From the NCBI GenBank assembly GCA_904395805.1, contig CAJFNV010000029.1:1-47136 (forward strand): a DNA stretch of 47,136 nt, read 5' to 3'. Shown one piece after another: positions 1 through 9,084 of this stretch. The stretch comes from Candidatus Gallispira edinburgensis. GTDB taxonomy: Bacteria; Bacillota; Clostridia; Lachnospirales; CAG-274. The translations under genes and the position numbers were made by a program. The notes under the pieces are model-generated. The model ran no database searches. It was not told the origin of the DNA and saw nothing but the letters and a program-made list of their open reading frames with translations. Within the stretch, counting starts at the first letter, position 1. Each line of letters opens with the position of its first letter.

Positions 1-57
1 AAAGTATACTTTATCAGGGATTTTTATACACATTCCCCAATTATTTCTCTTACCAAC

Positions 58-90
58 AAAAAAAGAGAGGCATTTTCAGCCTCTCAAAAT
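58..90 (-). terminator. Rho-independent terminator after mnmG
   Basis: A 7 bp perfect stem (GAGAGGC, 65-71, pairing with 79-85) with a 7 nt loop is followed on the minus strand by a T-run (58-64). It lies about 65 bp past the mnmG stop and probably ends that transcript, so rsmG, the usual next gene, is unlikely to be tightly co-transcribed. Confidence 0.8.
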
Positions 91-153
91 AAATCCGCAG
101 ATGTATAATACCACAATCCCATGTTACTTTGTGTTATCTAAAAATTTTACAGT

Positions 154-2037
154 CTATCCCCTGTACCCGTTCATATAGACCAGCAGCATATTTACATCGG
201 CAGGACTTACACCGCTTATTCTGCTTGCCTGACCTATGTTTACGGGTCTTACAGCCTTGAACTTCTGCCTTGCCTCAATTCTCAGCCCCATAACCTCATC
301 ATAGTCTATATTTTCAGGTATCTTCTTAGCCTCAAGCTTTTTAAATGCCTCCACCTGCTTCATCTGTCTTGCAATGTAGCCTTCATACTTGATCTGAATA
401 TTTACCTGTTCTCTTACCTCATCACTTAATTCAGGTCTATCCTTATCAATAGGCGCAAGCATGTCATATGTTATTTCGGGGCGCTTTATAATGTCTCCCA
501 TATTTACACCGGTTGACAGTGGGGAACTGCCAAGGCTTTCAAGAAGACTGTTTACCTCTTCTATAGGACCGAAATTAATTTTGCTTACCCTCTTTATTTC
601 ATTTTCAATAGCTTCCTTTTTAGCTAAAAATCTGTCATATCTTTCCCGTGAAATAAGTCCGTATTTATAGCCATACTCAGTAAGCCTCATATCCGCATTG
701 TCCTGTCTTAAAAGAAGTCTGTATTCAGCCCTTGATGTCATCATTCTGTAAGGCTCTCTGCTCTCCTTTGTAATAATGTCATCAATAAGCACACCTATAT
801 AGCCTTCACTTCTGTCCAGTATGAGAGGCTCCATACCCTTTATATATGCTCCCGCATTTATACCGCTTATTATTCCCTGTGCGGCAGCTTCCTCATATCC
901 GCTTGTACCGTTAAACTGCCCTGCAGAAAAAAGACCATGTATATTTTTAAATTCAAGGCTCAGTTTAAGCTGATTTGCATCAATACAGTCATACTCAATA
1001 GCATATGCAGTCCTTGTAAATCTCACATTTTCAAGTCCCGGTATAGTTCTGTACATTGCGATCTGCACATCCTCGGGCAGAGATGAACTCATACCCTGTA
1101 TATACATTTCATTTGTGTCCTCACCTTCAGGCTCCACAAATATCTGATGCTGTGTCTTGTCTGCAAAACGTACCACCTTGTCCTCAATTGAAGGGCAGTA
1201 TCTGGGACCTGTACCTTCGATCACTCCCGAATAGAGAGGCGAACGGTCAAGATTAGCCCTTATAATATTATGGGTTTCCTCATTTGTATAAGTAAGATAA
1301 CAGTCATACTGTGGTCTTGAAATATCCCTGCCAATATTCTCAAATGAAAAAGGAGTTATTTTTTCATCTCCCGGCTGAGCCTTCATTTTGGATATATCCA
1401 CACTCTTTGCATCTACTCTTGCAGGAGTACCTGTTTTGTATCTGAAAAGACGTATACCAAGCCTTTCAAGGCAGGCACTTAATTTTTCAGACCTTCTTAA
1501 ACCGTTTGGTCCGCTTTCAATGATGGTATCTCCGTAAAGACAACGTGCCTGTAAATATGTACCGCTGCATATAATAGCAGCTTTACACTTGTACAGTGCA
1601 CCGCTTTCGGAAACAACTCCCGTGACCCTGTTGTCCTCTGTTAAAATATCAACTATCTCTCCCTGCCTTATAAGGAGATTTTCAGTGTTTTCAAGTACCT
1701 TTTTCATTTCGGTGTGGTACTTTGCCTTGTCAGCCTGTGCTCTTAACGAATATACGGCAGGGCCTTTTCCCGTATTAAGCATTTTTATCTGCAAGTATGT
1801 CTTGTCAATATTTCTTCCCATTTCGCCGCCCAAAGCATCAATTTCCCTTACAAGGTGACCTTTTGAACTTCCTCCTATATGAGGGTTGCAGGGCATCATT
1901 GCAATACTGTCCAGATTAAGGGCAAAAAGTATGGTTTTAAGCCCCATTCTTGCAGTTGCAAGAGCTGCTTCACAGCCTGCATGACCTGCACCTATTACAC
2001 AAACATCAACCTCATCGGCTGTATATAATTTCTCCAT
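154..2037 (-). CDS. mnmG: tRNA uridine-34 5-carboxymethylaminomethyl modification enzyme MnmG
   Basis: MnmG (GidA) is the FAD-binding partner of MnmE; together they install the cmnm5 group on U34 of tRNAs reading split codon boxes, in the cytosol. The N-terminal dinucleotide-binding motif [10 protein letters not shown] is at about residues 16-25, followed by the family-typical [20 protein letters not shown] stretch. At 627 residues it has the usual length. A GTG at 2046 could extend it by three residues, but GAGGTGG sits 6 nt before the ATG at 2037, so that start is preferred. It is normally directly downstream of mnmE; here three accessory genes separate the two, though all lie on one strand with small gaps and could be one transcript. 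Confidence 0.97.
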   Translation of the reverse strand: MEKLYTADEVDVCVIGAGHAGCEAALATARMGLKTILFALNLDSIAMMPCNPHIGGSSKGHLVREIDALGGEMGRNIDKTYLQIKMLNTGKGPAVYSLRAQADKAKYHTEMKKVLENTENLLIRQGEIVDILTEDNRVTGVVSESGALYKCKAAIICSGTYLQARCLYGDTIIESGPNGLRRSEKLSACLERLGIRLFRYKTGTPARVDAKSVDISKMKAQPGDEKITPFSFENIGRDISRPQYDCYLTYTNEETHNIIRANLDRSPLYSGVIEGTGPRYCPSIEDKVVRFADKTQHQIFVEPEGEDTNEMYIQGMSSSLPEDVQIAMYRTIPGLENVRFTRTAYAIEYDCIDANQLKLSLEFKNIHGLFSAGQFNGTSGYEEAAAQGIISGINAGAYIKGMEPLILDRSEGYIGVLIDDIITKESREPYRMMTSRAEYRLLLRQDNADMRLTEYGYKYGLISRERYDRFLAKKEAIENEIKRVSKINFGPIEEVNSLLESLGSSPLSTGVNMGDIIKRPEITYDMLAPIDKDRPELSDEVREQVNIQIKYEGYIARQMKQVEAFKKLEAKKIPENIDYDEVMGLRIEARQKFKAVRPVNIGQASRISGVSPADVNMLLVYMNGYRG

Positions 2038-2057
2038 TTTTTCCACCTCAAGTATAA

Positions 2058-2528
2058 TTAAAATCCGCCTTCATTATATGCTCTTGTTATTACATAAGAA
2101 GGTTCGTAATATGCACTTGTATTATAATTATCAATAACCTCACAAATAGGATCATTATAAACTCTCATTATGCCTTCTACATAATCTTCACCCGGTTTCA
2201 GTGTATCAACAATAAGCCTCATATAAACTTTTCCCATCTGAGTTTCTCTTGGTATATTAGGAGCAAGCTCTTTATCAACATCCAGTATATCAAAAGACCC
2301 TTCTTCCAATTTATATTCTACGATCCATTCTGCCTCAACCTTAAGAGGATTTTCACAGTGAAGTGTATTTGCAAGACTTATCAAACGATACAACTCATTT
2401 TTTCCTATAGTATTAACCACATATTTATTTTTCTGATGAATTTTTCTGGCAACTCTTTCAATCATATAACATATAAAATACAAATCATTTTCTGTAATTT
2501 TTTCATCTTTAAAAAACATATTTACCAT
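2058..2528 (-). CDS. DUF3791-like small protein, probable partner of the upstream DUF3990 protein
   Basis: This is a 156-residue soluble protein. The first 50 residues ([19 protein letters not shown], then [17 protein letters not shown]) resemble the DUF3791 family, small helical proteins usually encoded next to DUF3990 proteins. The rest is acidic, without a motif I recognise, so the protein is longer than a minimal DUF3791 unit. Its ATG overlaps the stop of the DUF3990 gene by 7 nt (ATGGTAA), which suggests translational coupling and a fixed stoichiometry, as in toxin-antitoxin pairs. I infer an antitoxin or partner role from this arrangement only. It lies 20 bp before mnmG. Confidence 0.65.
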   Translation of the reverse strand: MVNMFFKDEKITENDLYFICYMIERVARKIHQKNKYVVNTIGKNELYRLISLANTLHCENPLKVEAEWIVEYKLEEGSFDILDVDKELAPNIPRETQMGKVYMRLIVDTLKPGEDYVEGIMRVYNDPICEVIDNYNTSAYYEPSYVITRAYNEGGF

Positions 2529-2977
2529 ATCTTATAACTCCTTTCAAATTCAAGAGAATTTAAGGATTTTTCTGTACAAAAAACGATCTGATGTGTAGGA
2601 TACTTAAATTTAACAAGCTCCCAAAAGGACGTTTTACTTATTTCTCCTCTGACATAATCTTCAACATAATCCCATATAGTATCATCTGCCATGGGACCCT
2701 CAACTATATCATAGTTATGATCATTTCCTCTTCTGCAATTTACCACAAACTCAAGCCATTCATCTGTCATTTCATTGAATTTTTTAATTTTCAGATCATT
2801 GTTTTTATTATACACATATACATTTACTATATGTTCCTTTTTCTTAGTAAGTGCCCATCTCTGAGCCTGTTTTTCCATTACTGTGCAATAAAATCCGTAT
2901 CCAAAATCCTTGTAAAACCCATTTACAAGAATTTTATGTGTATCTACAACAACATTACTTCCATGATAAAGCTCCAT
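2522..2977 (-). CDS. DUF3990 family protein, predicted ADP-ribosyltransferase-like fold
   Basis: The 151-residue product starts MELYHGS and continues with DFGYGFYCT, QAQRWA, VNVYVY and a YDIVEGPMADD motif, which together are the pattern of DUF3990. That family has been linked by others to the ADP-ribosyltransferase fold, with the LYHGS His and the GFY Tyr in the positions expected for NAD contact. Activity here is unproven. The gene is followed with a 7 nt overlap by a DUF3791-like gene and preceded by a methyltransferase gene, all inserted between mnmE and mnmG. The SD GGGGTGG lies a few bases before the ATG. A toxin-antitoxin-like or nucleotide/protein modification module is the leading reading. 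Confidence 0.7.
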   Translation of the reverse strand: MELYHGSNVVVDTHKILVNGFYKDFGYGFYCTVMEKQAQRWALTKKKEHIVNVYVYNKNNDLKIKKFNEMTDEWLEFVVNCRRGNDHNYDIVEGPMADDTIWDYVEDYVRGEISKTSFWELVKFKYPTHQIVFCTEKSLNSLEFERSYKIW

Positions 2978-3014
2978 AATTCACCACCCCATTTAAACTC
3001 TTTCGGTAAATTTA

Positions 3015-3671
3015 CTATTTTTTAATAAGCATCTTCCAATGCTTGCTTATCTTCTTACTGTCTTCTCTGCTGTACTCACACATTTCAACAGGCTCATCAA
3101 CAAATTCCCAGTCCCTGAAAAATTCTGTTATATCATTAAAATCCATATAGAAATGAGGTACATTGTTTTCCGTAGGCGTGTCATTTCTTATTATTGTATT
3201 TTTATCAACTGCATTTTCAGCAAAGGCAGTATAACTCCAGTGTCCCTTTGAAAGAAGCGTAACAAAAAACTCACCTTTTGGTTTTAACACTCTCTTGATT
3301 TCATTTACTATTTGCACAAATCCCTCACCGTCAGTATGATATATTACATTGTAAGCCATAATACAGTCAAAACTGTTATCCTCAAAGGGAAGTTTAAGTA
3401 TATCGGAAACAACAGTATTTATATTAAGACATTTTTCATCAGCCCATTTTTTAAGATGGCAAACTCCGTATTCGGACAGATCCAGAGCCGTAACATTAAA
3501 TCCATTTTCTGCCATATACACAGAATGCCTTCCCAAACCACAGCCAATGTCAAGAAATTTATTAAATCCCAGACTAGTCCATCTTTCAGCAAGATAGGGA
3601 CTTTCCACACATGGTATAAGCCACTTTTCTTCTTTATTTCTGCTCCAGTCCCAGCTTTTTGACTCTATCAT
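3015..3671 (-). CDS. Class I SAM-dependent methyltransferase
   Basis: This is a 218-residue Rossmann-fold methyltransferase. Motif I is FLDIGCGLGRHSVYMAENG (about residues 39-57), followed by an acidic motif II region (VTALDLSEYGV) and the FDCIMAYNVIYHTDGEG segment typical of the Methyltransf_11/25 group, including TehB-like proteins. The substrate cannot be told from sequence; a small molecule is more likely than tRNA or rRNA because there is no added RNA-binding domain. GAGGTG lies 6 nt before the ATG. It is first of three accessory genes between mnmE (58 bp upstream) and mnmG, and 37 bp before the DUF3990 gene. Confidence 0.85.
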   Translation of the reverse strand: MIESKSWDWSRNKEEKWLIPCVESPYLAERWTSLGFNKFLDIGCGLGRHSVYMAENGFNVTALDLSEYGVCHLKKWADEKCLNINTVVSDILKLPFEDNSFDCIMAYNVIYHTDGEGFVQIVNEIKRVLKPKGEFFVTLLSKGHWSYTAFAENAVDKNTIIRNDTPTENNVPHFYMDFNDITEFFRDWEFVDEPVEMCEYSREDSKKISKHWKMLIKK

Positions 3672-3729
3672 TTTTTCACCTCATTACGATTCAAATACAG
3701 GCAATATCACCCTAAAACTATGTCATCCA

Positions 3730-5106
3730 TTACTTTCCCAAACAGAACTCACTGAATATCTTATCAATAATATCCTCTTCAAGAGCCTCTCCCGTGATCT
3801 CTCCCAGAGCTGCATAAGCTTCTGTCAGATCCATTGATATGAAGTCCTCGGGCATTCTGTTTTCAACGGTTTCCATAACATTTTCAAGATACTTTTTCGC
3901 CTTAAAAAGACTTTCCTTGTTTCTCTCACCTGATATCAATACCTCATTGTTGATATTAATATGGCCGAATGAAAACATTTCCTTTATTTTTTCGTATATA
4001 TCATTTATTCCCATGTCAGACTTGACGGAGATATTCACAGGCTCCAGTTCCTTTATAGCCTCCATATCTATCTTCTGTTCAAGATCAAGCTTGTTTACAA
4101 GAGTTATTGTTTTCTTTCCCTTAACAAGGTCAATAAGTTCCCTGTCCTCATCTGTAAGTTCCTTGCTTCCGTCAAACATAAGAAGTATAAGATCCGCCTT
4201 TTCAGCAAGGCTCTTTGACTTTTCAACACCGATCTGCTCAATAACATCATCGGTAGCTCTTATTCCCGCAGTATCTATTATATTAAGAGGAATACCATGT
4301 ACATTTAACATTTCTTCAAGGCTGTCCCTTGTAGTTCCCGGTATATCAGTTACAATAGCCCTGTCCTCTTCAAGCATGGCATTTAAAAGAGAGGACTTGC
4401 CCACATTTGGACGTCCCAGAATAACTGTCCTTATGCCTTCCTTGTAAATTTTTCCCGTGTCCGCAGACTTAATAAGTTTATCAACAGCCATAAGGGCCTT
4501 TTTTGTATTTTCAGCCACCATATTGTATGTCATAGTTTCATCGTCATGCTCGGGATAATCTATACCTGCCTCAATATGGGCAAGCATTGTAAGTATATCC
4601 TCTCTTATTTTGTGTATTTCCTTTGAAAGCCTTCCTTCAAGCCTCAGCATAGCTGCCTCACGGCTTGCATCCGTCTTGGCATTTATAATATCTATAACAG
4701 CCTCAGCCTGTGTCAGGTCAATTCTTCCGTTTAAAAAAGCCCTCTTTGTAAACTCTCCCGGCTCTGCCATTCTGGCTCCTGCTTTTATAACTGTATTAAG
4801 CACAGCAGTAACGGCTCTGTATCCGCCATGGGTATTTATTTCAACAACATCCTCACGGGTATAGGTATTAGGCGCCCTCATTACAGACACAAGTACTTCA
4901 TCTATAACCTTGTTATCATAGACAATATTGCCGAAATGGATCGTATGGCTTTTCTGTTCCGAAAGCTTCTTTCCCTTTACGGAGGCAAAAATACTGTCTG
5001 CAATATTAACAGCCTCATTACCGCTAAGTCGGACAATTCCAATACCGCCGTTTCCCGTTGCGGTAGATATAGCAGCTATAGTATCATCAATATTAACCTT
5101 AAGCAT
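3730..5106 (-). CDS. mnmE: tRNA modification GTPase MnmE
   Basis: MnmE is the GTPase partner of MnmG in U34 modification. The N-terminal tetrahydrofolate-binding domain opens with DTIAAISTATGNGGIGIVRL. The G domain shows GRPNVGKSS (G1), DTAG (G3) and NKLD (G4), and the C-terminus is FCLGK, carrying the catalytic Cys of the usual FCIGK motif. An upstream in-frame ATG at 5127 is possible, but GGAGG (5116-5120) lies 9 nt before the ATG at 5106, giving 458 residues, the family norm. It is separated from jag by 85 bp containing a hairpin. Confidence 0.97.
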   Translation of the reverse strand: MLKVNIDDTIAAISTATGNGGIGIVRLSGNEAVNIADSIFASVKGKKLSEQKSHTIHFGNIVYDNKVIDEVLVSVMRAPNTYTREDVVEINTHGGYRAVTAVLNTVIKAGARMAEPGEFTKRAFLNGRIDLTQAEAVIDIINAKTDASREAAMLRLEGRLSKEIHKIREDILTMLAHIEAGIDYPEHDDETMTYNMVAENTKKALMAVDKLIKSADTGKIYKEGIRTVILGRPNVGKSSLLNAMLEEDRAIVTDIPGTTRDSLEEMLNVHGIPLNIIDTAGIRATDDVIEQIGVEKSKSLAEKADLILLMFDGSKELTDEDRELIDLVKGKKTITLVNKLDLEQKIDMEAIKELEPVNISVKSDMGINDIYEKIKEMFSFGHININNEVLISGERNKESLFKAKKYLENVMETVENRMPEDFISMDLTEAYAALGEITGEALEEDIIDKIFSEFCLGK

Positions 5107-5142
5107 AGTATTAAACCTCCATAACATTTTTAATTAATTTTT

Positions 5143-5172
5143 AAAAGGCACAGGCTGACGCCCATGCCTTTA
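5143..5172 (-). terminator. Hairpin between jag and mnmE
   Basis: AAAGGCA (5144-5150) pairs with TGCCTTT (5165-5171), with a further GGC/GCC pairing inside. On the minus strand it is followed by an AT-rich tail with only short T-runs, so it may be a weak terminator or attenuator that lets some transcription continue into mnmE. Confidence 0.5.
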
Positions 5173-5191
5173 AAATTTTCTTTTTAATAAC

Positions 5192-6088
5192 TTAGTAATT
5201 TCTTCTGTTAGAATAATTGTTTTTTAAAGCAATTACAACATATCTGTAAGGCTCGGTACCCTCACTGTATGTAGTAACATATCTGTCATTCTGCAGTGTT
5301 GCATGAATTATTCTTCTCTCATAAGGATTCATAGGCTCAAGAGTAATGTTTCTTCTGTTATGCTTAGCCTTTTTAGCAAGATTAAAGGCAAGCTGTTCAA
5401 GAGTTTTCTGTCTCTTTGCTCTGTAGCCCTCTGTATCAAGAGTAACATTCATATAAGGATACTCACCCTTATTGACAACAAGGTTAGTAAGATACTGAAT
5501 ACTGTCAAGAGTTTGTCCTCTCTTGCCTATAATAGTACCCATATCATCGCCCTTCATATCAATAAAAATATGCTTATTATCCTTAAATTCAGCAGTCATT
5601 TCAACATTCATCTTCATGTTGTCAAATACTTCCTTAAGAAAGTCTGTAGCAACTGCAATAATTTTGTTTTTATCTTCTTCTGTAAGACTTGCTCTTGCTG
5701 ATTCATTTTCAGCAGCAGGTTCTTCGGCAGTAACTTCTTCGCCCTTTTCTGCAGCAACAGTTTCTTCTTTTATTATTTCAACTGTCTTTACTTCTTTTAC
5801 TTCTTTAGCCTCAGGTTTCTTCACTTCTTTGATCTCAGGCTTTCTCTCCTGCTTAGGTTCAGCCTTCTTTTCTTCTTTTGCTTTATTGTCAGGAGCCTGT
5901 ACATCCTCATCTTCACTGCCTATCACAGTAACAAGGACCTTTGCAGGCTTTGCCCCGATACCAAGGAAGCCCTTTGTCGGCTCGTCAATAACCTTGTATT
6001 CAACATCAAGCAAGCCTACGCCAAGCTTAGTGCAGGCATTGTCAATAGCTTCATTAATAGTCTTACCTGTCATTTCGATCTGTTTCAT
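5192..6088 (-). CDS. jag: RNA-binding protein Jag/KhpB (EloR)
   Basis: This is a 298-residue protein with the three-part Jag layout. The Jag-N domain is residues 1-55 (MKQIEMTGKTINEAID, then KGFLGIGAKPA). A charged Lys/Glu/Pro linker occupies about 65-130. A KH domain with the RNA-binding loop GTIIGKRGQTLDSIQYL is near 180-197, and an R3H domain near 230-298 contains NPYERRIIHATLQ. Family members bind RNA and tune cell elongation and division in Gram-positives. The ATG overlaps the yidC stop (TAATG), indicating translational coupling in the yidD-yidC-jag operon. The linker is long but of usual composition. Confidence 0.93.
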   Translation of the reverse strand: MKQIEMTGKTINEAIDNACTKLGVGLLDVEYKVIDEPTKGFLGIGAKPAKVLVTVIGSEDEDVQAPDNKAKEEKKAEPKQERKPEIKEVKKPEAKEVKEVKTVEIIKEETVAAEKGEEVTAEEPAAENESARASLTEEDKNKIIAVATDFLKEVFDNMKMNVEMTAEFKDNKHIFIDMKGDDMGTIIGKRGQTLDSIQYLTNLVVNKGEYPYMNVTLDTEGYRAKRQKTLEQLAFNLAKKAKHNRRNITLEPMNPYERRIIHATLQNDRYVTTYSEGTEPYRYVVIALKNNYSNRRNY

Positions 6089-7131
6089 TATTTATTTCCT
6101 CCCTTTTTATGCTTCTTCTCCTTGGGAACAATTATTTCGGCAGCGCCGATCTTTTCAAAATGTCTGTTAAGGAAAAACTGCTGGCAAAGCTGGAATATAT
6201 TAGATACGATCCAGTATACACCAATACCACCGGGCAGGGACATAGTGATCCATGCCATCATAAGAGGCATAGTAATATTCATAATTCTCTGCTGTGACTT
6301 CATAGCAGGGTCAGTAGTTTTATTCTTCTTTGTCATAAGCCATGATGACAAGAAAGTTGTAACACCTGAAAGAATAGGAATAATAAGTTTAGGTGTCAGA
6401 GAAAAACCTACTGTCTCTGTAAGATTAAGTCCCAGGAAATATTCAATTGAATTCTTTGTAGCATAAGCCGTATCAAAATCAGCAGAAGCAATTGCCGTTC
6501 TGAGCTGATCTACCTCTCCGGGGTCAAGAATATTGATTATTCTGTTAAAAAGATTAACGTCAATAGTTGTCCCGTCAGGCACACTTCCGAATTGCGCAAA
6601 GCTTCTTACAAGCTCAAGCACTGTGGAATCTGACTGTGCTGCTGTAAGCACAATAGTTGACAGCTGAGTATAAACCTGATTTATAATTTCAATATACTTA
6701 AATGGATTCTGCATTACATGATAAAGTCCAAGGAAAATAGGAAGCTGGATGAGCATAGGCAAGCATCCGCTGAAAGGACTTACATTATTTTCACTGTAAA
6801 GCTTCTGAGTCTCCATCTGCATTTTTCTCTGAATTTCGGGATCAGTTGTGCTGCCTTTGTACTTTTCCTGTATTTTCTTAAGTTCGGGAGAGAGAGCCTG
6901 CATTTTAAACATAGACTTCTGCTGCTTATAAGAAAGTGGAATCATAAGGCAACGGGTAAAAATAGTCAGTAAAATAATAGAGATACCCAATGAATTTGCG
7001 TGAATACCAAGGCTATAGATAATGTTGAAGAAAAAGTCAATAACATGACCTAAGATCCATGCAATAGGCCCAACAATAACACCGGGATCCTTCATAATGT
7101 TTCTGGAAACAGCTAACAAATTTAGCAACAA
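6088..7131 (-). CDS. yidC: Membrane protein insertase YidC/Oxa1
   Basis: YidC inserts membrane proteins alone or with SecYEG. The 347-residue protein has the Gram-positive (short) topology: hydrophobic segments at about 10-30 and 40-62, the conserved RCLMIPLSYKQQKSMFKMQ cytoplasmic hairpin with the invariant Arg, and later membrane spans around PMLIQLPIFLGLY, LIIPILSGVTTFLSSW and ITMSLPGGIGVYWIVSNIFQL. The basic C-terminus (KEKKHKKGGNK) probably contacts the ribosome. The start is TTG: GGAGG (7140-7144) lies 8 nt before TTG at 7131. It follows yidD by 14 bp and overlaps jag. Confidence 0.96.
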   Translation of the reverse strand: MLLNLLAVSRNIMKDPGVIVGPIAWILGHVIDFFFNIIYSLGIHANSLGISIILLTIFTRCLMIPLSYKQQKSMFKMQALSPELKKIQEKYKGSTTDPEIQRKMQMETQKLYSENNVSPFSGCLPMLIQLPIFLGLYHVMQNPFKYIEIINQVYTQLSTIVLTAAQSDSTVLELVRSFAQFGSVPDGTTIDVNLFNRIINILDPGEVDQLRTAIASADFDTAYATKNSIEYFLGLNLTETVGFSLTPKLIIPILSGVTTFLSSWLMTKKNKTTDPAMKSQQRIMNITMPLMMAWITMSLPGGIGVYWIVSNIFQLCQQFFLNRHFEKIGAAEIIVPKEKKHKKGGNK

Positions 7132-7145
7132 CGGTATATCCTCCT

Positions 7146-7355
7146 TTATGGTACAGGGTCATAGCCACCCTTGTGAAAAGGATGACATTTCAAAATTCGT
7201 CTCACAGCCAGGTACCCGCCCTTCCAACAGCCATACTTCTCGATCGCCTCATAGGCATAGGCAGAGCAAGTAGGGACAAACCTACAACACCGGGGTGTAC
7301 ATGGTGTAATATATTTTCTGTAAAAGCCTATTAAAAATAGTGCTGTTTTTTTCAT
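7146..7355 (-). CDS. yidD: Membrane protein insertion efficiency factor YidD
   Basis: This is a 69-residue protein with the complete YidD signature: a hydrophobic N-terminus, then [19 protein letters not shown], then [18 protein letters not shown] and a GGYDPVP ending. YidD assists YidC-dependent membrane insertion. The gene sits in the standard position between rnpA (7 bp upstream) and yidC. The SD is weak (a GAGAA stretch near the end of rnpA), so translation probably depends on the upstream gene. Confidence 0.95.
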   Translation of the reverse strand: MKKTALFLIGFYRKYITPCTPRCCRFVPTCSAYAYEAIEKYGCWKGGYLAVRRILKCHPFHKGGYDPVP

Positions 7356-7362
7356 AAGGTTC

Positions 7363-7713
7363 TCAATCCTTCTTTTCCGACTTCAGTAATCTCTGTTTTT
7401 TAAGCAAGTGCAAAAGCGCACTTTCAATTTCCTTGTAACCGGCATCTTTAGCCGAATTTCTTGCTATGACCACGATGTCATAGCCGTTTAAAATATTCTT
7501 TTCAGATAATCTGTAACTTTCTCTCAACAGTCTTGTTATTCTGCTTCGCACTACACTGTTGCCAACCTTCTTACTTACGGAAATTCCGTATCTGTTGCCT
7601 TCACTGCCATTTTTGATGGAATACATAACAAGCAGTCTGTTGGCAATTGAGCGCCCTCTGTTATATACATATCTGAACTGATAATTTTTTTTAAGGGATT
7701 CGGTAAATAGCAT
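7363..7713 (-). CDS. rnpA: Ribonuclease P protein component
   Basis: RnpA is the protein cofactor of RNase P, which matures tRNA 5' ends. The conserved RNR-type helix appears as [23 protein letters not shown], and the N-terminal [14 protein letters not shown] stretch is typical. Longer in-frame starts exist (7752, 7719), but AAAAGGGGG (7720-7728) sits 6 nt before the ATG at 7713, giving 116 residues, the usual length. A MITE-like repeat occupies most of the gap to rpmH and begins about 27 bp upstream of this start, so it lies in the rpmH-rnpA leader. Confidence 0.94.
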   Translation of the reverse strand: MLFTESLKKNYQFRYVYNRGRSIANRLLVMYSIKNGSEGNRYGISVSKKVGNSVVRSRITRLLRESYRLSEKNILNGYDIVVIARNSAKDAGYKEIESALLHLLKKQRLLKSEKKD

Positions 7714-7739
7714 TTTCATCCCCCTTTTACTTGTTGAAA

Positions 7740-7882
7740 ATTGGTTCGACAATTTTTAGCGTGGTTCATTTTATTGCATCTGTTTCATGCTCCCATATTG
7801 GCTCCCTTCTAAGGGAGCTGTCAAGCCATACAGGCTTGACTGAGGGTTTTCCGTTATACCACATATTTTTCAAAGAACCTTA
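7740..7882. mobile_element. MITE-like element, copy 1 (between rpmH and rnpA)
   Basis: About 143 bp bounded by ATTGGTTC and GAACC. It shares with the copy at 33511-33649 the left end (ATTGGTTCNACAATTTT, then GTGGTT), an ATCTGTTT block, a central CTCCCTT/AAGGGAG double hairpin (7800-7850) and the right end (TTTTCCGTTA, ACCACA, CAAAGAACC). The ends form imperfect terminal inverted repeats. It codes for nothing, so it looks like a non-autonomous element. The inner part belongs to the GGCTCCCTT repeat family seen elsewhere in the window. Confidence 0.75.
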
Positions 7883-7900
7883 ATTTCCGCTCTCAGAACA

Positions 7901-7927
7901 ATAAAGCCCACTTAAAAAGCGGGCTTA
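7901..7927 (-). terminator. Hairpin after rpmH
   Basis: AAGCCC (7904-7909) pairs with GGGCTT (7921-7926), with one extra C-G pair after a mismatch. The minus-strand tail TATTGTTCT is only moderately T-rich, so it is probably a partial terminator that keeps rpmH expression above that of rnpA. Confidence 0.6.
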
Positions 7928-7930
7928 CAA

Positions 7931-8065
7931 TTATGCAGATAAAACCTTTCTGCCTTTTCTACGTCTTGCAAGTATTACCTTTCTGCCGTTAGCAGTTCTC
8001 ATTCTCTTTCTGAAGCCATGTTCTCTGCTTCTCTGTCTTTTCTTTGGCTGGAATGTCATCTTCAT
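7931..8065 (-). CDS. rpmH: 50S ribosomal protein L34
   Basis: A 44-codon gene reading [20 protein letters not shown] and then [20 protein letters not shown], ending VLSA: a complete L34. L34 is a small basic protein of the large ribosomal subunit and the usual first gene of the origin-proximal cluster. GGAGG lies about 9 nt before the ATG. A consensus promoter (8129-8157) is upstream and a hairpin follows the stop. Confidence 0.97.
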   Translation of the reverse strand: MKMTFQPKKRQRSREHGFRKRMRTANGRKVILARRRKGRKVLSA

Positions 8066-8128
8066 ATCAAAAGCACCTCCTTATTTAAAATACTCTATTT
8101 ACTTAAAGTCAAATCAAGCACTAGTCCT

Positions 8129-8157
8129 ATTATAGTGTAAAAATCCTCTTTAGTCAA
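8129..8157 (-). promoter_or_regulatory. Sigma-A type promoter of rpmH
   Basis: On the minus strand TTGACT (8157-8152), a 17 bp spacer and TATAAT (8134-8129) form a near-consensus promoter about 65 bp before the rpmH start. Confidence 0.85.
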
Positions 8158-8258
8158 GAAAAATTTTTCATTTTCCATACAATTAATTAATATTTGTAAA
8201 ATAAGAACAACTTTTACGGGCATAATAATATAAAAATTGTCAGGGGAGAGATACAAAA

Positions 8259-9074
8259 ATGCAAAAATGGGCAAAAATAATATCAGGGCTTATATTCATA
8301 TCCCTTTCCATAAATCTTTTTCTTTCACCCCACTCTCTTGTCGTGGGCGGAGCTTCCGGTGTGGGTATTATACTTGACAAGCTTTTTAATATTCCCATTT
8401 CCGTCACAAACCTTATTATCAACATTCCCCTTTTATTAATTGCCATAAAAATAAAAGGCTATTCCTTTGTAAGGGATACATTTTTCACTACGGTTTTGTT
8501 TTCACTTATCTTACAGCTTACGTCCGGACTTTCTCCCATATATACTGATCTTATTATTGCAGCAGTGTTCGGAGGCACACTTACGGGTATTGGTGTGGGG
8601 CTTATATTTCTTGGAAATGCCACAACAGGAGACAGCGATCTTCTTGCCACCATTATACATCAATACTACCCATACTTTTCAACAGCAAGGATAATGCTTG
8701 TTATTGATATGCTTATTGTCCTTTCGGGAATGTTCGTTCTTGGTATAACCCCTGCCCTTTATGCTCTTATAGCCATATATATAATGGGCAAGGTAATTGA
8801 TGTAGTTCTTGGCGGCTTTGATTTTGCAAAGGCAGTGTTTATCACATCGTCAAACAGTACAGCCATCGGACTTACTCTTACAAGCCAGCTTTCAAGAGGT
8901 GCCACATATATTGACTGTAAAGGCATATACACAAATGAAAACAAAGGCATGATATTGATCGTGGTCTCAAAAAGAGAGATACACAAGCTGAAGGAAATCG
9001 TATACGAACTCGACAAAAATGCCTTTGTAATCATAAACGATGTAAGAGAAATACAGGGCAATTTCAGAAAATAA
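8259..9074 (+). CDS. YitT family membrane protein
   Basis: This is a 271-residue protein with five to six hydrophobic segments in the first 180 residues, including LVVGGASGVGIILDKLF and the family-typical GGTLTGIGVGLIFLGNATTGDSDLLATII. The C-terminal soluble domain (about 190-271) ends LKEIVYELDKNAFVIINDVREIQGNF, the DUF2179 pattern. YitT proteins are widespread integral membrane proteins of uncertain transport role. AGGGGAGAG lies before the ATG. It is transcribed away from rpmH and lies between rpmH and the probable oriC, a position more often occupied by dnaA or non-coding DNA. Confidence 0.9.
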   Translation: MQKWAKIISGLIFISLSINLFLSPHSLVVGGASGVGIILDKLFNIPISVTNLIINIPLLLIAIKIKGYSFVRDTFFTTVLFSLILQLTSGLSPIYTDLIIAAVFGGTLTGIGVGLIFLGNATTGDSDLLATIIHQYYPYFSTARIMLVIDMLIVLSGMFVLGITPALYALIAIYIMGKVIDVVLGGFDFAKAVFITSSNSTAIGLTLTSQLSRGATYIDCKGIYTNENKGMILIVVSKREIHKLKEIVYELDKNAFVIINDVREIQGNFRK

Positions 9075-9084
9075 CATTAAATCC

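Noticed and set aside
3839..4447. A 202-residue Ser/Ile/Phe-rich ORF opposite mnmE
   Set aside because: It is the antisense shadow of a highly conserved gene; similar Ser-rich shadows appear opposite jag and larC.
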